DNA of 64,000 nt from Limnohabitans sp. WS1 (GTDB taxonomy: Bacteria; Pseudomonadota; Gammaproteobacteria; Burkholderiales; Burkholderiaceae_C): NCBI RefSeq assembly GCF_003063265.1, contig NZ_NERU01000008.1:121912-185911 (forward strand), read 5' to 3'. The position numbers and the translations under genes were made by a program. The stretch's first letter is position 1. Every line of letters begins with the position of its first letter. The notes below the pieces were generated by a model that made no database searches, was not told where the DNA came from, and saw nothing but the letters and a program-made list of their open reading frames with translations. Of this stretch, positions 46,272-55,553 are shown piece by piece.

Positions 46272-48287
46272 GTGTTGAAAAATATCAAATCATTTATTGT
46301 TTTATGTTTGTGTTGCCTCACCTTCGGGGCAATGGCTAAACCTCTGACTGCACAGACTCAACAGCTTGATCAGTCGGCCAAGGTCGAGTTTTTAGAAGAC
46401 CCTAGCTTGACGCTGAATCTGCAAGATGTGCAGGCCATGAGCGATCGGTTCCAAACTTGGACATCGGTCGATGAAACATCCGCCCCCAGTTTTGGTTTCA
46501 CCCCATCGGCCTATTGGCTCAGGTTCACCCTGCAACGTGAGCCAGATGCTCCCGCCCATTGGCTCTTGGAAATCCCTTATGCCAAACTTGACCAGTTGGA
46601 TTTTTATCCCTCGAATGGCCAAGCGGTCTTGACCGGTGCCGGCCGTGATTTGGCAACACGACCTGTGTTTAGCCGTTTTTTTGTGTTCCCTCTTCAGGTG
46701 GGCGAAGAGCCGACGCAGGTTTATTTACGGGTGACTTCGCGTTATGCGCTCACGGTGCCCTTGACGGTGTGGGCACCCGATGCTTTCAAACGTGATGAAC
46801 TCTTGACCGAGCTTTCGCAGTTCATGTATTTCGGGGGGCTGGCCATTTTGACTTTGTATGGCTCGATTCTGTTCATTGCCTTGCGCGACTCACGGTTTTT
46901 GTTTTTTGGGCTCTACACCTTGGTCCTTGGGCTCGGGATTTTTGCCGGCAACGGGTTCGGTCGTTTGGTGCTCTGGCCCTCGTCGCCTGCCTTTGACGAT
47001 GTTTCTCAAAGTGCTTTTTTATGTTTGGCCGCTATTTTTTCAACCAAGTTCGCCCGAAAGTTCTTGGCCGTGCCCGGCATGACTCCGTGGATCTTGACGT
47101 TTATCCGTGGGTGTGAATGGCTGTTTGGAATCATCTTTGTTTTGATCGTGCTCCAGTTCGTCATGCAGCATGGCTTACCCAACGTCAACCAGTTGCTGTT
47201 CATCAACTCTTTTGTCATGGCCTGCCTGGTCAGCTGGGCCAGCTTGAGAGCCTATCGCCGCCAACAGCCGGGGATTCGGTTCTTTTTCTGGAGTTGGGCG
47301 ATTTTGTGGTTTGGCGTGATGATTGCGGCTTTGCGTGTATTCGGAGTTTTGCCCAGCAATGTGCTCACCATGTACTCTGTTCAAATTGCCACCACATTTG
47401 AGACGGTGCTTTTGGCCATGGCCTTGGCCGATCAGCTGCGCCTGGATGTTTTGGCCCGACGAGAGGCGCAGCAAGAGGTCTTGGCGACCAAGCAACAGGT
47501 GCTGGAGATGACGCTGGATTCCGAGGCCAGGCTCAAGCAAGCCGTGGCAAATCGCACGCAAGAACTGGAGGCGTCTTTGGCCACGGAAACCTTGTTGCGT
47601 GAACAATATGTGCGCTTTGGGGCGATGGTGGCCCATGAATTTCGCACGCCCCTGGGCATCATTCAGACTCAAATGAGTGTGATGCGCAAGGAACTTGAGC
47701 GTGGCATCGATCAGATGGCTCAACGCATGCAGGCCATCCAAAGTGCCACAGAGCGTTTGTCGGTGATGTTTAACCGGTGGCTGGACAACTCTGCCATGAT
47801 CAATGCGTCGTTCACTTTGTCAAAAAAACCGCAGATGTTGGAGACATGGTTGCAAGCGCAACTGCCCCAACTGCGGCACTTGACCGTGAACCACCGCCTG
47901 GACGTGCGTCTGAACGGCTCCAAGGCCAATGCCATGGTCGATGACGACCATTTGGGCCTGGTCTTGAGCAATTTGATGGACAACGCATGCAAGTATTCAC
48001 CAGCTGGAACCCGTGTGACCCTTGAAGTGGTACACAAACCGGGTTTTGTCGGCATCTCCGTCAAAGACGAGGGGCGAGGCATTCCAGAGGACGCTCACGC
48101 CACGGTGTTTGCTGAGTTTTCGAGGTTGCCGCTGGTTGAGCAGATCCCGGGAGTGGGCTTGGGATTGGCGATGGTGCAGCGCATCATGCTGGCGCATGGC
48201 GGACACGTCACTTTGGACAGCAAGCCGGGCCATGGTGCCACGTTTTGTATTTGGCTGCAAAGCTTGACAGTTTCAGGACAAGAATGA
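46272..48287 (+). CDS. 7TMR-DISM sensor histidine kinase (second of tandem pair)
   Basis: A 671-residue sensor from a GTG start with a weak ribosome site; a TTG follows directly. The signal peptide ends near FGAMAKP. The extracellular 7TMR-DISM domain (about 35-175) includes PSAYWLRFTLQ, as in the first kinase. Seven membrane segments (about 180-390) are followed by a coiled coil, then the phosphoacceptor His455 in MVAHEFRTPLG. ATP-binding boxes are LMDNACKYSPAG and DEGRGIPED, with GVGLGLAMVQR. The 171-bp AT-rich gap upstream carries no ORF and no convincing promoter. The stop overlaps the next regulator by ATGA. Confidence 0.9.
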   Translation: MLKNIKSFIVLCLCCLTFGAMAKPLTAQTQQLDQSAKVEFLEDPSLTLNLQDVQAMSDRFQTWTSVDETSAPSFGFTPSAYWLRFTLQREPDAPAHWLLEIPYAKLDQLDFYPSNGQAVLTGAGRDLATRPVFSRFFVFPLQVGEEPTQVYLRVTSRYALTVPLTVWAPDAFKRDELLTELSQFMYFGGLAILTLYGSILFIALRDSRFLFFGLYTLVLGLGIFAGNGFGRLVLWPSSPAFDDVSQSAFLCLAAIFSTKFARKFLAVPGMTPWILTFIRGCEWLFGIIFVLIVLQFVMQHGLPNVNQLLFINSFVMACLVSWASLRAYRRQQPGIRFFFWSWAILWFGVMIAALRVFGVLPSNVLTMYSVQIATTFETVLLAMALADQLRLDVLARREAQQEVLATKQQVLEMTLDSEARLKQAVANRTQELEASLATETLLREQYVRFGAMVAHEFRTPLGIIQTQMSVMRKELERGIDQMAQRMQAIQSATERLSVMFNRWLDNSAMINASFTLSKKPQMLETWLQAQLPQLRHLTVNHRLDVRLNGSKANAMVDDDHLGLVLSNLMDNACKYSPAGTRVTLEVVHKPGFVGISVKDEGRGIPEDAHATVFAEFSRLPLVEQIPGVGLGLAMVQRIMLAHGGHVTLDSKPGHGATFCIWLQSLTVSGQE

Positions 48288-48991
48288 ATTCCATGTTGAA
48301 TGACACCCCAGTTCGTGTGTTGATCATTGAGGATGACCCGGCTTTGCGGGAGCCTTTGGTCAGTTTTTTGATGCTCGAAGGCATGCAAGCCCAAGGGGTG
48401 GACAGTCTGGAGGCCGCTGACCATGCGATTCGGGGTCAAGAGTTGGATGTGCTGCTGCTGGACTTGGGCCTGCCCGATGGCAATGGCTTGACTTGGTTAA
48501 GCCATAGAACCGATTTGAGCGACAAAGGGGTGATCATCACCAGTGCTCGCAGCGATGCGCTGAGCCGCGTCAGTGGCATCAGGGCCGGGGCCGATATGTA
48601 TTTGGTCAAACCGGTTTTGCCCGAAGAAATTGCTTCCTTGATTCACAATTTGATGAAGCGCTTGCGTGTTCAAAAGTCACAAGCTTGGGTGCTGGACACC
48701 AAGAGTTGGCAACTGCAGGCCCCGGATGGGAAAAAACTCAAATTAACCCACTCAGAGCATGCCTTGGTTCAGACTCTGGCCAAAGCCAGCGGGCGTGTGG
48801 TGACCAAAGAGACTTTGGCCACCGGTTTGGGGCATGTGCCAGAAATTTACGACTACCGCCGCCTGGAGGTCATCATTCGCCGTTTGCGCAACAAAGTGCG
48901 CGAGACTTTGGGTGTGACCTTGCCCCTAGAGACTGCGCATCGAATGGGGTATTCATTCACCGCAGACATCAGAGTTGGGCGAGTTGGATGA
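48284..48991 (+). CDS. OmpR-family response regulator paired with the second 7TMR-DISM kinase
   Basis: A 235-residue regulator; the ATG at 48284 overlaps the kinase stop and follows AGGACAAGA. The receiver domain starts VRVLIIEDDPALRE, with Asp60 in LLLDLGLPDGNG and a Lys in LVKPVLP. The winged-helix output domain includes RLEVIIRRLRNKV and ends HRMGYSFTADI. It resembles the first regulator in size and layout, as expected from duplication of a kinase-regulator pair. An intrinsic terminator follows. Confidence 0.92.
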   Translation: MNSMLNDTPVRVLIIEDDPALREPLVSFLMLEGMQAQGVDSLEAADHAIRGQELDVLLLDLGLPDGNGLTWLSHRTDLSDKGVIITSARSDALSRVSGIRAGADMYLVKPVLPEEIASLIHNLMKRLRVQKSQAWVLDTKSWQLQAPDGKKLKLTHSEHALVQTLAKASGRVVTKETLATGLGHVPEIYDYRRLEVIIRRLRNKVRETLGVTLPLETAHRMGYSFTADIRVGRVG

Positions 48992-49066
48992 TTCGAATGA
49001 ATCATCCAAGCAAGGATGACTGTTCGGTAGGTCACAGGAAAGTAGCTGACGGGAAACCCATGAAAT

Positions 49067-49103
49067 AAAAAACCCGGTCAATCGATGATTGACCGGGTTT
49101 TTT
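49067..49103. terminator. Bidirectional intrinsic terminator between response regulator and tRNA-Val
   Basis: Stem AAACCCGGTCAATC pairs with GATTGACCGGGTTT around GAT, with A- and T-runs on the two sides. It can end the two-component operon on the plus strand and the tRNA transcript on the minus strand. Confidence 0.92.
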
Positions 49104-49117
49104 AATCCTACCAAATT

Positions 49118-49194
49118 TGGTAGGCGCGACTAGATTCGAACTAGCGACCCCCACCATGTCAAGGTGGTGCTCTAACCAACTGAGCTACGCGCCT
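49118..49194 (-). tRNA. tRNA-Val (anticodon GAC)
   Basis: A 77-nt cloverleaf on the minus strand with acceptor AGGCGCG pairing to CGCGCCT, discriminator A and encoded CCA. The D arm is GCTC/GAGC, the anticodon stem CCACC/GGTGG with loop TTGACAT gives anticodon GAC, and the T arm has TTCGAAT. It reads GUC/GUU valine codons. Confidence 0.97.
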
Positions 49195-49207
49195 GTTGAA
49201 GACTCAA

Positions 49208-49213
49208 ATTATA
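49208..49213 (-). promoter_or_regulatory. -10 box for tRNA-Val
   Basis: A perfect TATAAT on the minus strand ends 13 bp before the mature tRNA 5' end. The matching -35 is poor. Confidence 0.5.
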
Positions 49214-49270
49214 GCGCCAAAAAACCGCTTTTTGAGACACCACGCAAAGAATGCACTGAAAAGTGTCACT

Positions 49271-51574
49271 TCATCGTCTTTTGGCGGCTCTGACCCCTTT
49301 GACGGCACGCACACTGACCAAAACTTTGCTCAAGCTGACCGCATCACCAATTTCGACGGTGAACGTCATCCACGCTGTACCCTTGACGGACTGGGTTTGC
49401 ACACCAATCACGTTCATCTTTTCTTTGGCAAAAACTTCCGAGATGTCGCGCAGCAATCCCTGCCGGTCAAAGGCCTCTACCGCGACATCCACCGGGTAGA
49501 CCGGGCCGTCTGCGCCTTTGCGCTCACCCCAACGTACGTCGATCACGCGTTCGCCGTTGCGTGACGCCAATTCACGAAAGTTGCTGCAGTCCAGGCGGTG
49601 AATGCTCACGCCTTTGCCCCGGGTCACAAAGCCGCCAATGACATCGGGGGGTGCGGGTTTGCAGCAGCGCGACAATTGGGTGAGCAAAGAATCCACGCCC
49701 ACCACCAACACGCCCGAGGGTGATTTGCGGGCCACGGCACCTTTGAACTTCTTTTGGAAGTACTCGTCAGGTTCGAGCGCAGGTTCAGGGGGATTGAGCA
49801 AGACCTCGATGTTGCGCAGCGAGTATTCGTCTTTGCCCACCACCTCAAACAGGTGATCTGCCGTTTTGAAACCCAGCTGGCTGGCCAAATCATCCAAGCG
49901 AATGGCCGTGCGCCCCAAGCGTTGCAAGGCTTTTTCGACCGATTCGCGGCCACGGGCGATGGTTTCCTGGCTCACCTGGGCATTGAACCAGGCCCGCACC
50001 TTGGCCCGCGCCCTCGGACTGGCCAAAAAACCCAGCTCAGGGTTGAGCCAGTCGCGCGAGGGGCCGCCTTCTTTGATGGCGATGATGTCCACCGTTTGAC
50101 CATTGGCCAAAGGGGTCGACAGCGGCACCATGACCCCGTCGACTTTGGCGCCCCGACACCGGTGCCCCAAATGGGTGTGAACTGTGTAGGCAAAGTCGAT
50201 GGCGGTGGCGCCTTGCGGCAACTCCACCACGGCAGCGTCAGGCGTCAGCACATAGATACGGTCTTCAAACAAAGCGCTGCCGGATGCTTTTTCTTGCGCG
50301 GCACCCGACAAATCGCGCTCCCAAGCCAGCAACTGGCGCAGCACGGCGATTTTGGTGTCGTAAGCGCTGTTGGCCGACACCCCGGCATAGCCTTTGGCTC
50401 CGGCTTCTTTGTAAGCCCAGTGGGCGGCCACACCATGCTCGGCGTGCTCGTGCATGGCTTGGGTGCGAATTTGCACCTCAATCGGTCCACCGTCTGCGTC
50501 GCGCACAACGGTGTGCAAAGACTGGTAGCCGTTGGCCTTGGGCTTGGCAATGTAGTCGTCAAACTCCTCCGGGATGGGGGCAAAGTGCTCGTGGACCCAG
50601 CTGAGCACTTGGTAGCAATCGGCCACTTGAGGCACCACCACACGCAGGGCGCGGATGTCAAACACCCGGTCAAAGGCCAGCGACTTGCCGCGCATTTTGC
50701 GCACAATGCTGTAGATGTGTTTGGGCCGTCCATCGACTTGGGCGGTGATGCCCTGCCCGGCCAAAGCTTGCTGCAGGCGTTCGCGCAGGGCCTGCATGTA
50801 ACGCTCGCGCTCGGTGCGTTTTTCATCAAGCAGGCGGGCAATGTCTTTGTAAGTAACCGGCTCTAAAAACCGGAAAGACAGGTCTTCCATCTCCCACTTG
50901 ATCTGCCAAATGCCCAAGCGGTTGGCCAATGGGGCAAACACCTGCAAGGACTCGCTGGCCAAGGTAGGCGGCACGGGCAGTTTGGTGGCCGCGTAATGGC
51001 GCAAGGTCTGCAAACGCGAGGCCAGGCGCAGCATGACGACCCGCAAGTCGCGGCTGAAGGCCAGCAGCATTTTGCGCACGTTTTCGGTCTGCACCTGCGG
51101 GCTCAAGGGCGTGTTGTCAGCCCCATGAAGATGAGATTCAGCAGCACGCGACAGGCGCTGCACATGCACCAGGTGATTGGTCTGTATGGCCAATTGCGCC
51201 AAATGCGGCCCAAACGCTTTGGCAATCACCTCTTCGGGTTTGTTCAGGTGGGGGCAGGTGTAAACCAAATAGGCAGCCGCTTGCATGGCCACCGAGCCGC
51301 CGATGTCCGACAAGATGGCGGCCATGGCATCGGCATGGGCGAGGATGTTTTCCCCGGTGTCGAGCCATCCACCCGAGATCAAGGGCTCGGCAAAAGCACG
51401 GGCTTTGGCCAGGGTTTCGCCTTGTTCGGCCTCAGCGGTGGCCAACATGACGGGGGGCAACTCGGCAGCATGGGCCAATGGAAGTGATGGCGCGACAACA
51501 GACGTGGCCGGGGCATGCATGCGCCCGGGTGAGGACATGGGGCTGGCCGAGTGGCTGATGGTGGGACTGACCAT
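49271..51574 (-). CDS. relA: GTP pyrophosphokinase, RelA type
   Basis: A 767-residue long RSH protein that makes (p)ppGpp on starved ribosomes. The N-terminal hydrolase-like region (about 63-160) lacks the HD-x-ED metal motif of SpoT (it reads AAYLVYTCPHLNKPEE), so hydrolysis is not expected. The synthetase domain has the acidic EFDD motif before YIAKPKANGYQSLHT near residue 337, the RelA hallmark; SpoT has a basic RxKD there. TGS (IYVLTPDAAVVELPQGATA), helical/zinc-finger and C-terminal ACT domains follow. A long non-conserved N-terminal tail of about 45 residues is present. It starts 4 bp after an alpha/beta hydrolase gene. Confidence 0.95.
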   Translation of the reverse strand: MVSPTISHSASPMSSPGRMHAPATSVVAPSLPLAHAAELPPVMLATAEAEQGETLAKARAFAEPLISGGWLDTGENILAHADAMAAILSDIGGSVAMQAAAYLVYTCPHLNKPEEVIAKAFGPHLAQLAIQTNHLVHVQRLSRAAESHLHGADNTPLSPQVQTENVRKMLLAFSRDLRVVMLRLASRLQTLRHYAATKLPVPPTLASESLQVFAPLANRLGIWQIKWEMEDLSFRFLEPVTYKDIARLLDEKRTERERYMQALRERLQQALAGQGITAQVDGRPKHIYSIVRKMRGKSLAFDRVFDIRALRVVVPQVADCYQVLSWVHEHFAPIPEEFDDYIAKPKANGYQSLHTVVRDADGGPIEVQIRTQAMHEHAEHGVAAHWAYKEAGAKGYAGVSANSAYDTKIAVLRQLLAWERDLSGAAQEKASGSALFEDRIYVLTPDAAVVELPQGATAIDFAYTVHTHLGHRCRGAKVDGVMVPLSTPLANGQTVDIIAIKEGGPSRDWLNPELGFLASPRARAKVRAWFNAQVSQETIARGRESVEKALQRLGRTAIRLDDLASQLGFKTADHLFEVVGKDEYSLRNIEVLLNPPEPALEPDEYFQKKFKGAVARKSPSGVLVVGVDSLLTQLSRCCKPAPPDVIGGFVTRGKGVSIHRLDCSNFRELASRNGERVIDVRWGERKGADGPVYPVDVAVEAFDRQGLLRDISEVFAKEKMNVIGVQTQSVKGTAWMTFTVEIGDAVSLSKVLVSVRAVKGVRAAKRR

Positions 51575-51578
51575 GGAC

Positions 51579-52517
51579 TCAATCGCTCAACAAGAAAGAG
51601 GCCAATGCCCGAATTTGGTCTTCGCCGGTCAAAGTGGGGGCATGGCCAAAACCAGGCCATGTCTCCAAGCGAGCGTGTGGGCCGCGTTGGGTCATCTCGA
51701 GGGCCGTCTCGGGGGTCAACAAATCGGAATCTTGACCACGGATGAGCAAGGTTTGCGCTTGAACTTGGTCGTACAAAGCCCACAAAGTGGCCTCACCCGC
51801 AGCGGCCATGTCGGGCGTCATGGCCCGCAAGGGCACGCCAATGGCCGGGTCGTAATGCAAGGTCAACCCACCTTGGGTGCCAGGTCGGGTCATGTGCGAC
51901 GACATTTCTCGCCAGACCTCGGGCAAGACTGGGCCAAAGCCTTGCGACAACGTCCACAACTGCGCAGCGGCTTCATCCAGATCGCGGTATTGGCCATATT
52001 GGCCCACATAGCTTTGCATGCGCTGCACCGAGGACCAGGTGATGGCCGGCCCCACATCGTTCAACACCAATCGGCGAATGGGGGCTGGCAAAGGCAAACC
52101 GGGCTGGCCACACAACACCAGGCCGATCAGCCCCCCCATGCTGGTGCCCACCCAGTCCAGGCTTTGCATGGGCAAGGACCCGAGTTGCGCCTGCACCTGG
52201 CCCAGCATGGCCAGCATGTCGGCCGCATATTGAGGGATTTGGTAAAGCGCAGGGTTGTTCAACCACTCGCTTTGGCCGCGCCCGGCCACATCGGGGCAAA
52301 TGACTTGCAGGGCTTCGGTGCTTTGGGCCACCAAGGCTTGCGCCAAGCGGTCGAAATCGCGCCCCTGACGTGTCAGGCCATGGGCACACACCAAGACCCG
52401 TTGCGCTTGCGCGTTGCCCCAGCGCCAATAGGCCATGCGGTGATGGCCTTCGGGGTGCGGGCAATCGACGAATTCAAGCTGAGGCTGATCATTAAGAGAA
52501 AGGTGTGTAGCGGTCAT
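51579..52517 (-). CDS. Alpha/beta hydrolase
   Basis: A 312-residue hydrolase from the ATG at 52517 (MTATHLSLND); an in-frame ATG at 52574 adds an unlikely N-terminus. The nucleophile elbow is GTSMGG in LDWVGTSMGGLIGL. The acid is probably Asp in LIRGQDSDLLTP and the histidine is in GFGHAPTL. The oxyanion-hole region is VLVCAHGLTRQG. The substrate is unknown. It is co-directional with relA with 4 bp between them, a pairing that suggests one transcript but no obvious shared function. It diverges from the hydroxybutyrate dehydrogenase gene. Confidence 0.85.
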   Translation of the reverse strand: MTATHLSLNDQPQLEFVDCPHPEGHHRMAYWRWGNAQAQRVLVCAHGLTRQGRDFDRLAQALVAQSTEALQVICPDVAGRGQSEWLNNPALYQIPQYAADMLAMLGQVQAQLGSLPMQSLDWVGTSMGGLIGLVLCGQPGLPLPAPIRRLVLNDVGPAITWSSVQRMQSYVGQYGQYRDLDEAAAQLWTLSQGFGPVLPEVWREMSSHMTRPGTQGGLTLHYDPAIGVPLRAMTPDMAAAGEATLWALYDQVQAQTLLIRGQDSDLLTPETALEMTQRGPHARLETWPGFGHAPTLTGEDQIRALASFLLSD

Positions 52518-52627
52518 GACAATCGGAAACAATCTGGCAGCGTTGCAATTCAAACTGGGCTTTGGCAGCGCCATAATGGACTTTTGGACATCCTAATTCA
52601 TCTTTCTCATCTTTCGGAGTAGACATC

Positions 52628-53398
52628 ATGTTGCAAGGTAAAACAGCGTTGGTCACCGGTTCCACCAGCGGCATCGGTTTGGGCATTGCCAAGGCTTTGG
52701 CCAAACAAGGCGCCAACATTGTGCTCAACGGCTTTGGCGATTCACAGGGCCCTCAAGCTGAAATTGCCGCCTTGGGCGTCCAAGTGGCCTACCACGGTGC
52801 GGACATGAGCCAAGCCTCTGAGATCGAAGCCATGATGAAGTTCGCAGCCGACACCTTTGGTCGGGTGGACATTTTGGTCAACAACGCCGGCATTCAGCAT
52901 GTGGCCAAGATCGAATACTTTCCGGTGGAGCGATGGGACGCCATCATCGCCATCAACCTGACCAGCGCCTTCCACGCCACCCGCTTGGCACTGCCCGCCA
53001 TGAAAGCGGCCAACTGGGGCCGCATCATCAACGTGGCTTCGGTTCATGGTCTGGTGGGTTCCGCAGAAAAATCGGCTTATGTGGCCGCCAAACACGGTGT
53101 GGTGGGTTTGACCAAGGTCACCGCCCTCGAAAACGCAACCACCGGCGTGACCTGCAACGCCATTTGCCCCGGCTGGGTGCTGACCCCGCTGGTACAAAAA
53201 CAGGTCGACGCCAAAGCGGCGGCCATGGGTTTGTCCAACGAAGAGGCCAAAAAGGTCCTGCTGCAAGAAAAAGAGCCCTCGATGCAGTTCACCACACCCG
53301 AAGAGTTGGGTGATCTGGCGGTGTTTTTCTGCTCACCCACCGGCAACAACGTGCGCGGTGTGGCCTGGAACATGGACGGCGGCTGGGCAGCCCAGTAA
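52628..53398 (+). CDS. bdhA: 3-hydroxybutyrate dehydrogenase
   Basis: A 256-residue short-chain dehydrogenase that interconverts 3-hydroxybutyrate and acetoacetate with NAD, part of polyhydroxybutyrate turnover. It begins MLQGKTALVTGSTSGIGLGI with the cofactor motif TGxxxGIG, then NNAGIQHV. The catalytic residues are Ser138, Tyr151 and Lys155 (SAYVAAKHG). The segment NAICPGWVLTPLVQKQ and the C-terminal NVRGVAWNMDGGWAAQ match this subfamily. The ompR-like regulator begins 4 bp after its stop, so they may be co-transcribed. Confidence 0.93.
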   Translation: MLQGKTALVTGSTSGIGLGIAKALAKQGANIVLNGFGDSQGPQAEIAALGVQVAYHGADMSQASEIEAMMKFAADTFGRVDILVNNAGIQHVAKIEYFPVERWDAIIAINLTSAFHATRLALPAMKAANWGRIINVASVHGLVGSAEKSAYVAAKHGVVGLTKVTALENATTGVTCNAICPGWVLTPLVQKQVDAKAAAMGLSNEEAKKVLLQEKEPSMQFTTPEELGDLAVFFCSPTGNNVRGVAWNMDGGWAAQ

Positions 53399-53402
53399 GA
53401 GC

Positions 53403-54131
53403 ATGAGCACTTCTGCACGTCTGGACAAAATTGTCATCGTGGACGATGACACCCGCATTCGTGATTTGTTGCGCCGATTTTTGTCGCAAGAAGGCTTTGA
53501 CGTCTTGCAGGCCGAAGACGGCCGCGCCCTGGACCGCATTCTTCAGCGAGAAACCATCGACCTGATCGTTTTGGACCTGATGCTGCCCGGCGAAGATGGC
53601 CTGAGCATTTGCAAGCGACTGCGCAAAACCGGCACCAAAACACCGGTGATCATGTTGACCGCCAAGGGTGAAGACGAAGACCGCATCAGCGGCCTGGAAA
53701 TTGGCGCGGATGACTACCTGGGCAAACCCTTCAACCCCCGGGAGTTGCTGGCCCGCATTCATGCGGTGCTGCGACGCCGCCCCGTCACCGAGCTGCCCGG
53801 CTCACCGTCCACCGAAGACGAGGTCATCACCTTCAGCAGCTTCAAGCTCGATCTGGGCGCACGCTCACTGAGCAAAGATGGCGTCGACATGCCCTTGACC
53901 ACCGGGGAATTTGCCATGCTCAAGGCCTTGGCACGTCACCCCCGCCAATCGCTCACCCGAGACAAATTGGCCCAACTGGCGCGAGGGCGTGAGTTTGAGC
54001 CCTTTGACCGCAGCCTGGATGTGCAGATTTCCCGACTGCGCAAAATGATCGAGCTGGACCCCGGCTCTCCCAAAATCATCCAGACCGTCTGGGGCGTGGG
54101 TTATGTGTTTGTCCCCGATGGTCAATCGTGA
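53403..54131 (+). CDS. ompR: Response regulator, OmpR type
   Basis: A 242-residue regulator starting at MSTSARLDKIVIVDDD; the longer upstream frame overlaps bdhA and is rejected. The receiver has Asp58 in VLDLMLPGEDG and the Lys in YLGKPFNPREL. The winged-helix domain ends with the recognition segment DVQISRLRKMIE and QTVWGVGYVFVPDG, close to OmpR itself. It overlaps its kinase by four bases (GTGA). The pair probably senses envelope or osmotic conditions, as inferred from EnvZ/OmpR. Confidence 0.93.
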   Translation: MSTSARLDKIVIVDDDTRIRDLLRRFLSQEGFDVLQAEDGRALDRILQRETIDLIVLDLMLPGEDGLSICKRLRKTGTKTPVIMLTAKGEDEDRISGLEIGADDYLGKPFNPRELLARIHAVLRRRPVTELPGSPSTEDEVITFSSFKLDLGARSLSKDGVDMPLTTGEFAMLKALARHPRQSLTRDKLAQLARGREFEPFDRSLDVQISRLRKMIELDPGSPKIIQTVWGVGYVFVPDGQS

Positions 54132-55510
54132 TCGATGCGAGCCCCATTTCAGGTGAATTACCCGACTCCCTGAAGCCCCCACCCAGGCTCAAGCTGAGCC
54201 TGTTTTGGCGCACCTTCATTTTTTTGGCTTTGCTCATCTTGTTCAGCAGCTTGGCTTGGCTGCAAATGTTCAAGACCCAAGAATACGAGCCCCGCATTTT
54301 GCGCAACGCCCAACAGATCGCCACCGTGGTCAATTTGACCAAAACGGCGCTCATTCACACGGATGCCATTGCCCGGGTGTCCTTGCTCAAAACACTGGCC
54401 GACGAAGAGGACGTGCGCATTCAGATCCGCGAACCCCAAGACGCAGTGGATTCATTTGCCAACTCCGGCATGGAAGGGCAATTGGTCCAAGAAATGATCA
54501 AGCGTCTGGGGCCAGGCACCACCATTGCATCCCGTGTCAACGACGAAGAAGGCTTGTGGATCGGGTTTGACATTGAGCGAGACAGTTACTGGCTGCAAAT
54601 GGACGCGGCCCGGCTCAAACCGCTGGGCGGCAGTGCATGGCTCATCTGGTTGAGTGTGACCTCCATTTTGTCCTTGTTGGGTGCGGCTGTGATGGCCGGA
54701 CTGATCAACCGCCCGCTCAAGCGTTTGTCATATGCCGCCAGTCAGGTGCGTGAAGGCCATTTCAACACCTCCACGCTGGATGAAAGTGCGGCCACCAGCG
54801 AGATTCGGGAGGTCAACATCGGCTTTAACCGCATGGCCGAGCGCTTGGCCAAAATCGAAGCCGAACGGGCCTTGATGCTGGCAGGCATCTCACACGACCT
54901 GCGCACCCCCTTGGCTCGACTGCGGCTTGAAACCGAACTGAGCGTGGCAGACCCACAAGCCCGCGAACTCATGGCCGCTGACATCGAGCAACTGGACGAA
55001 ATCATCGACAAGTTCCTCGACTACGCTCGCCCCGATGCCACGAATTTGGGGCCTGTTTTGCTCTCGGGTGTGATCAGTCGTTGCATTGCACCTTGGCGGC
55101 ACAACCAACGCTTTGAAATCGCGGTCGATGTGAGCGAAGACCTGCATGTGCAAGCCGAGGCGGTCGAATTGGGCCGTGTGATGTCCAATTTGCTGGAAAA
55201 CGCCCGCCGCTACGGCCAAAGCCCGAGCGACGGCATCACCCGCGTCGAAATCGTGGCCCGAGTCCATGACGGCTGGGTGCTGCTGCGCGTGCGCGACCAA
55301 GGCCCGGGCGTGTCCGAAGACACCCTCAAAAACCTCACCCAACCGTTTTACCGGGGCGACACCGCCCGCACCTCGGCCACCGGTTCGGGCTTGGGCCTGG
55401 CCATTGTCGAGCGCTCGGTGCAGCGCATGGGCGGCACGTTTTCGGTGTTCAACAACAGCGCAGGCGGCCTGATGGCGCTGATGAAATTCAGACAAGCTGC
55501 GGCGGAGTGA
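54128..55510 (+). CDS. envZ: Sensor histidine kinase, EnvZ type
   Basis: A 460-residue kinase with a GTG start overlapping the regulator stop. A membrane segment near 30-50 (FIFLALLILFSSLAWL), a periplasmic loop of about 110 residues, a second membrane segment near 170-190, a HAMP region (NRPLKRLSYAASQV) and His256 in ISHDLRTPLARLRLE follow in order. The DHp motif is EnvZ-like. ATP-binding boxes are LLENARRYG, RDQGPGV and GSGLGLAIVERSV. It faces ispF across 43 bp without an obvious terminator. Confidence 0.92.
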   Translation: MIDASPISGELPDSLKPPPRLKLSLFWRTFIFLALLILFSSLAWLQMFKTQEYEPRILRNAQQIATVVNLTKTALIHTDAIARVSLLKTLADEEDVRIQIREPQDAVDSFANSGMEGQLVQEMIKRLGPGTTIASRVNDEEGLWIGFDIERDSYWLQMDAARLKPLGGSAWLIWLSVTSILSLLGAAVMAGLINRPLKRLSYAASQVREGHFNTSTLDESAATSEIREVNIGFNRMAERLAKIEAERALMLAGISHDLRTPLARLRLETELSVADPQARELMAADIEQLDEIIDKFLDYARPDATNLGPVLLSGVISRCIAPWRHNQRFEIAVDVSEDLHVQAEAVELGRVMSNLLENARRYGQSPSDGITRVEIVARVHDGWVLLRVRDQGPGVSEDTLKNLTQPFYRGDTARTSATGSGLGLAIVERSVQRMGGTFSVFNNSAGGLMALMKFRQAAAE

Positions 55511-55553
55511 TGGGCTGCGCCCCCAATGCCGTGGACAAACGGCGCGGGCGAGC

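Noticed and set aside
49271..51574. Assignment of the RSH protein as SpoT
   Set aside because: The HD metal motif is missing and the synthetase has the acidic EFDD motif of RelA rather than the basic RxKD of SpoT.
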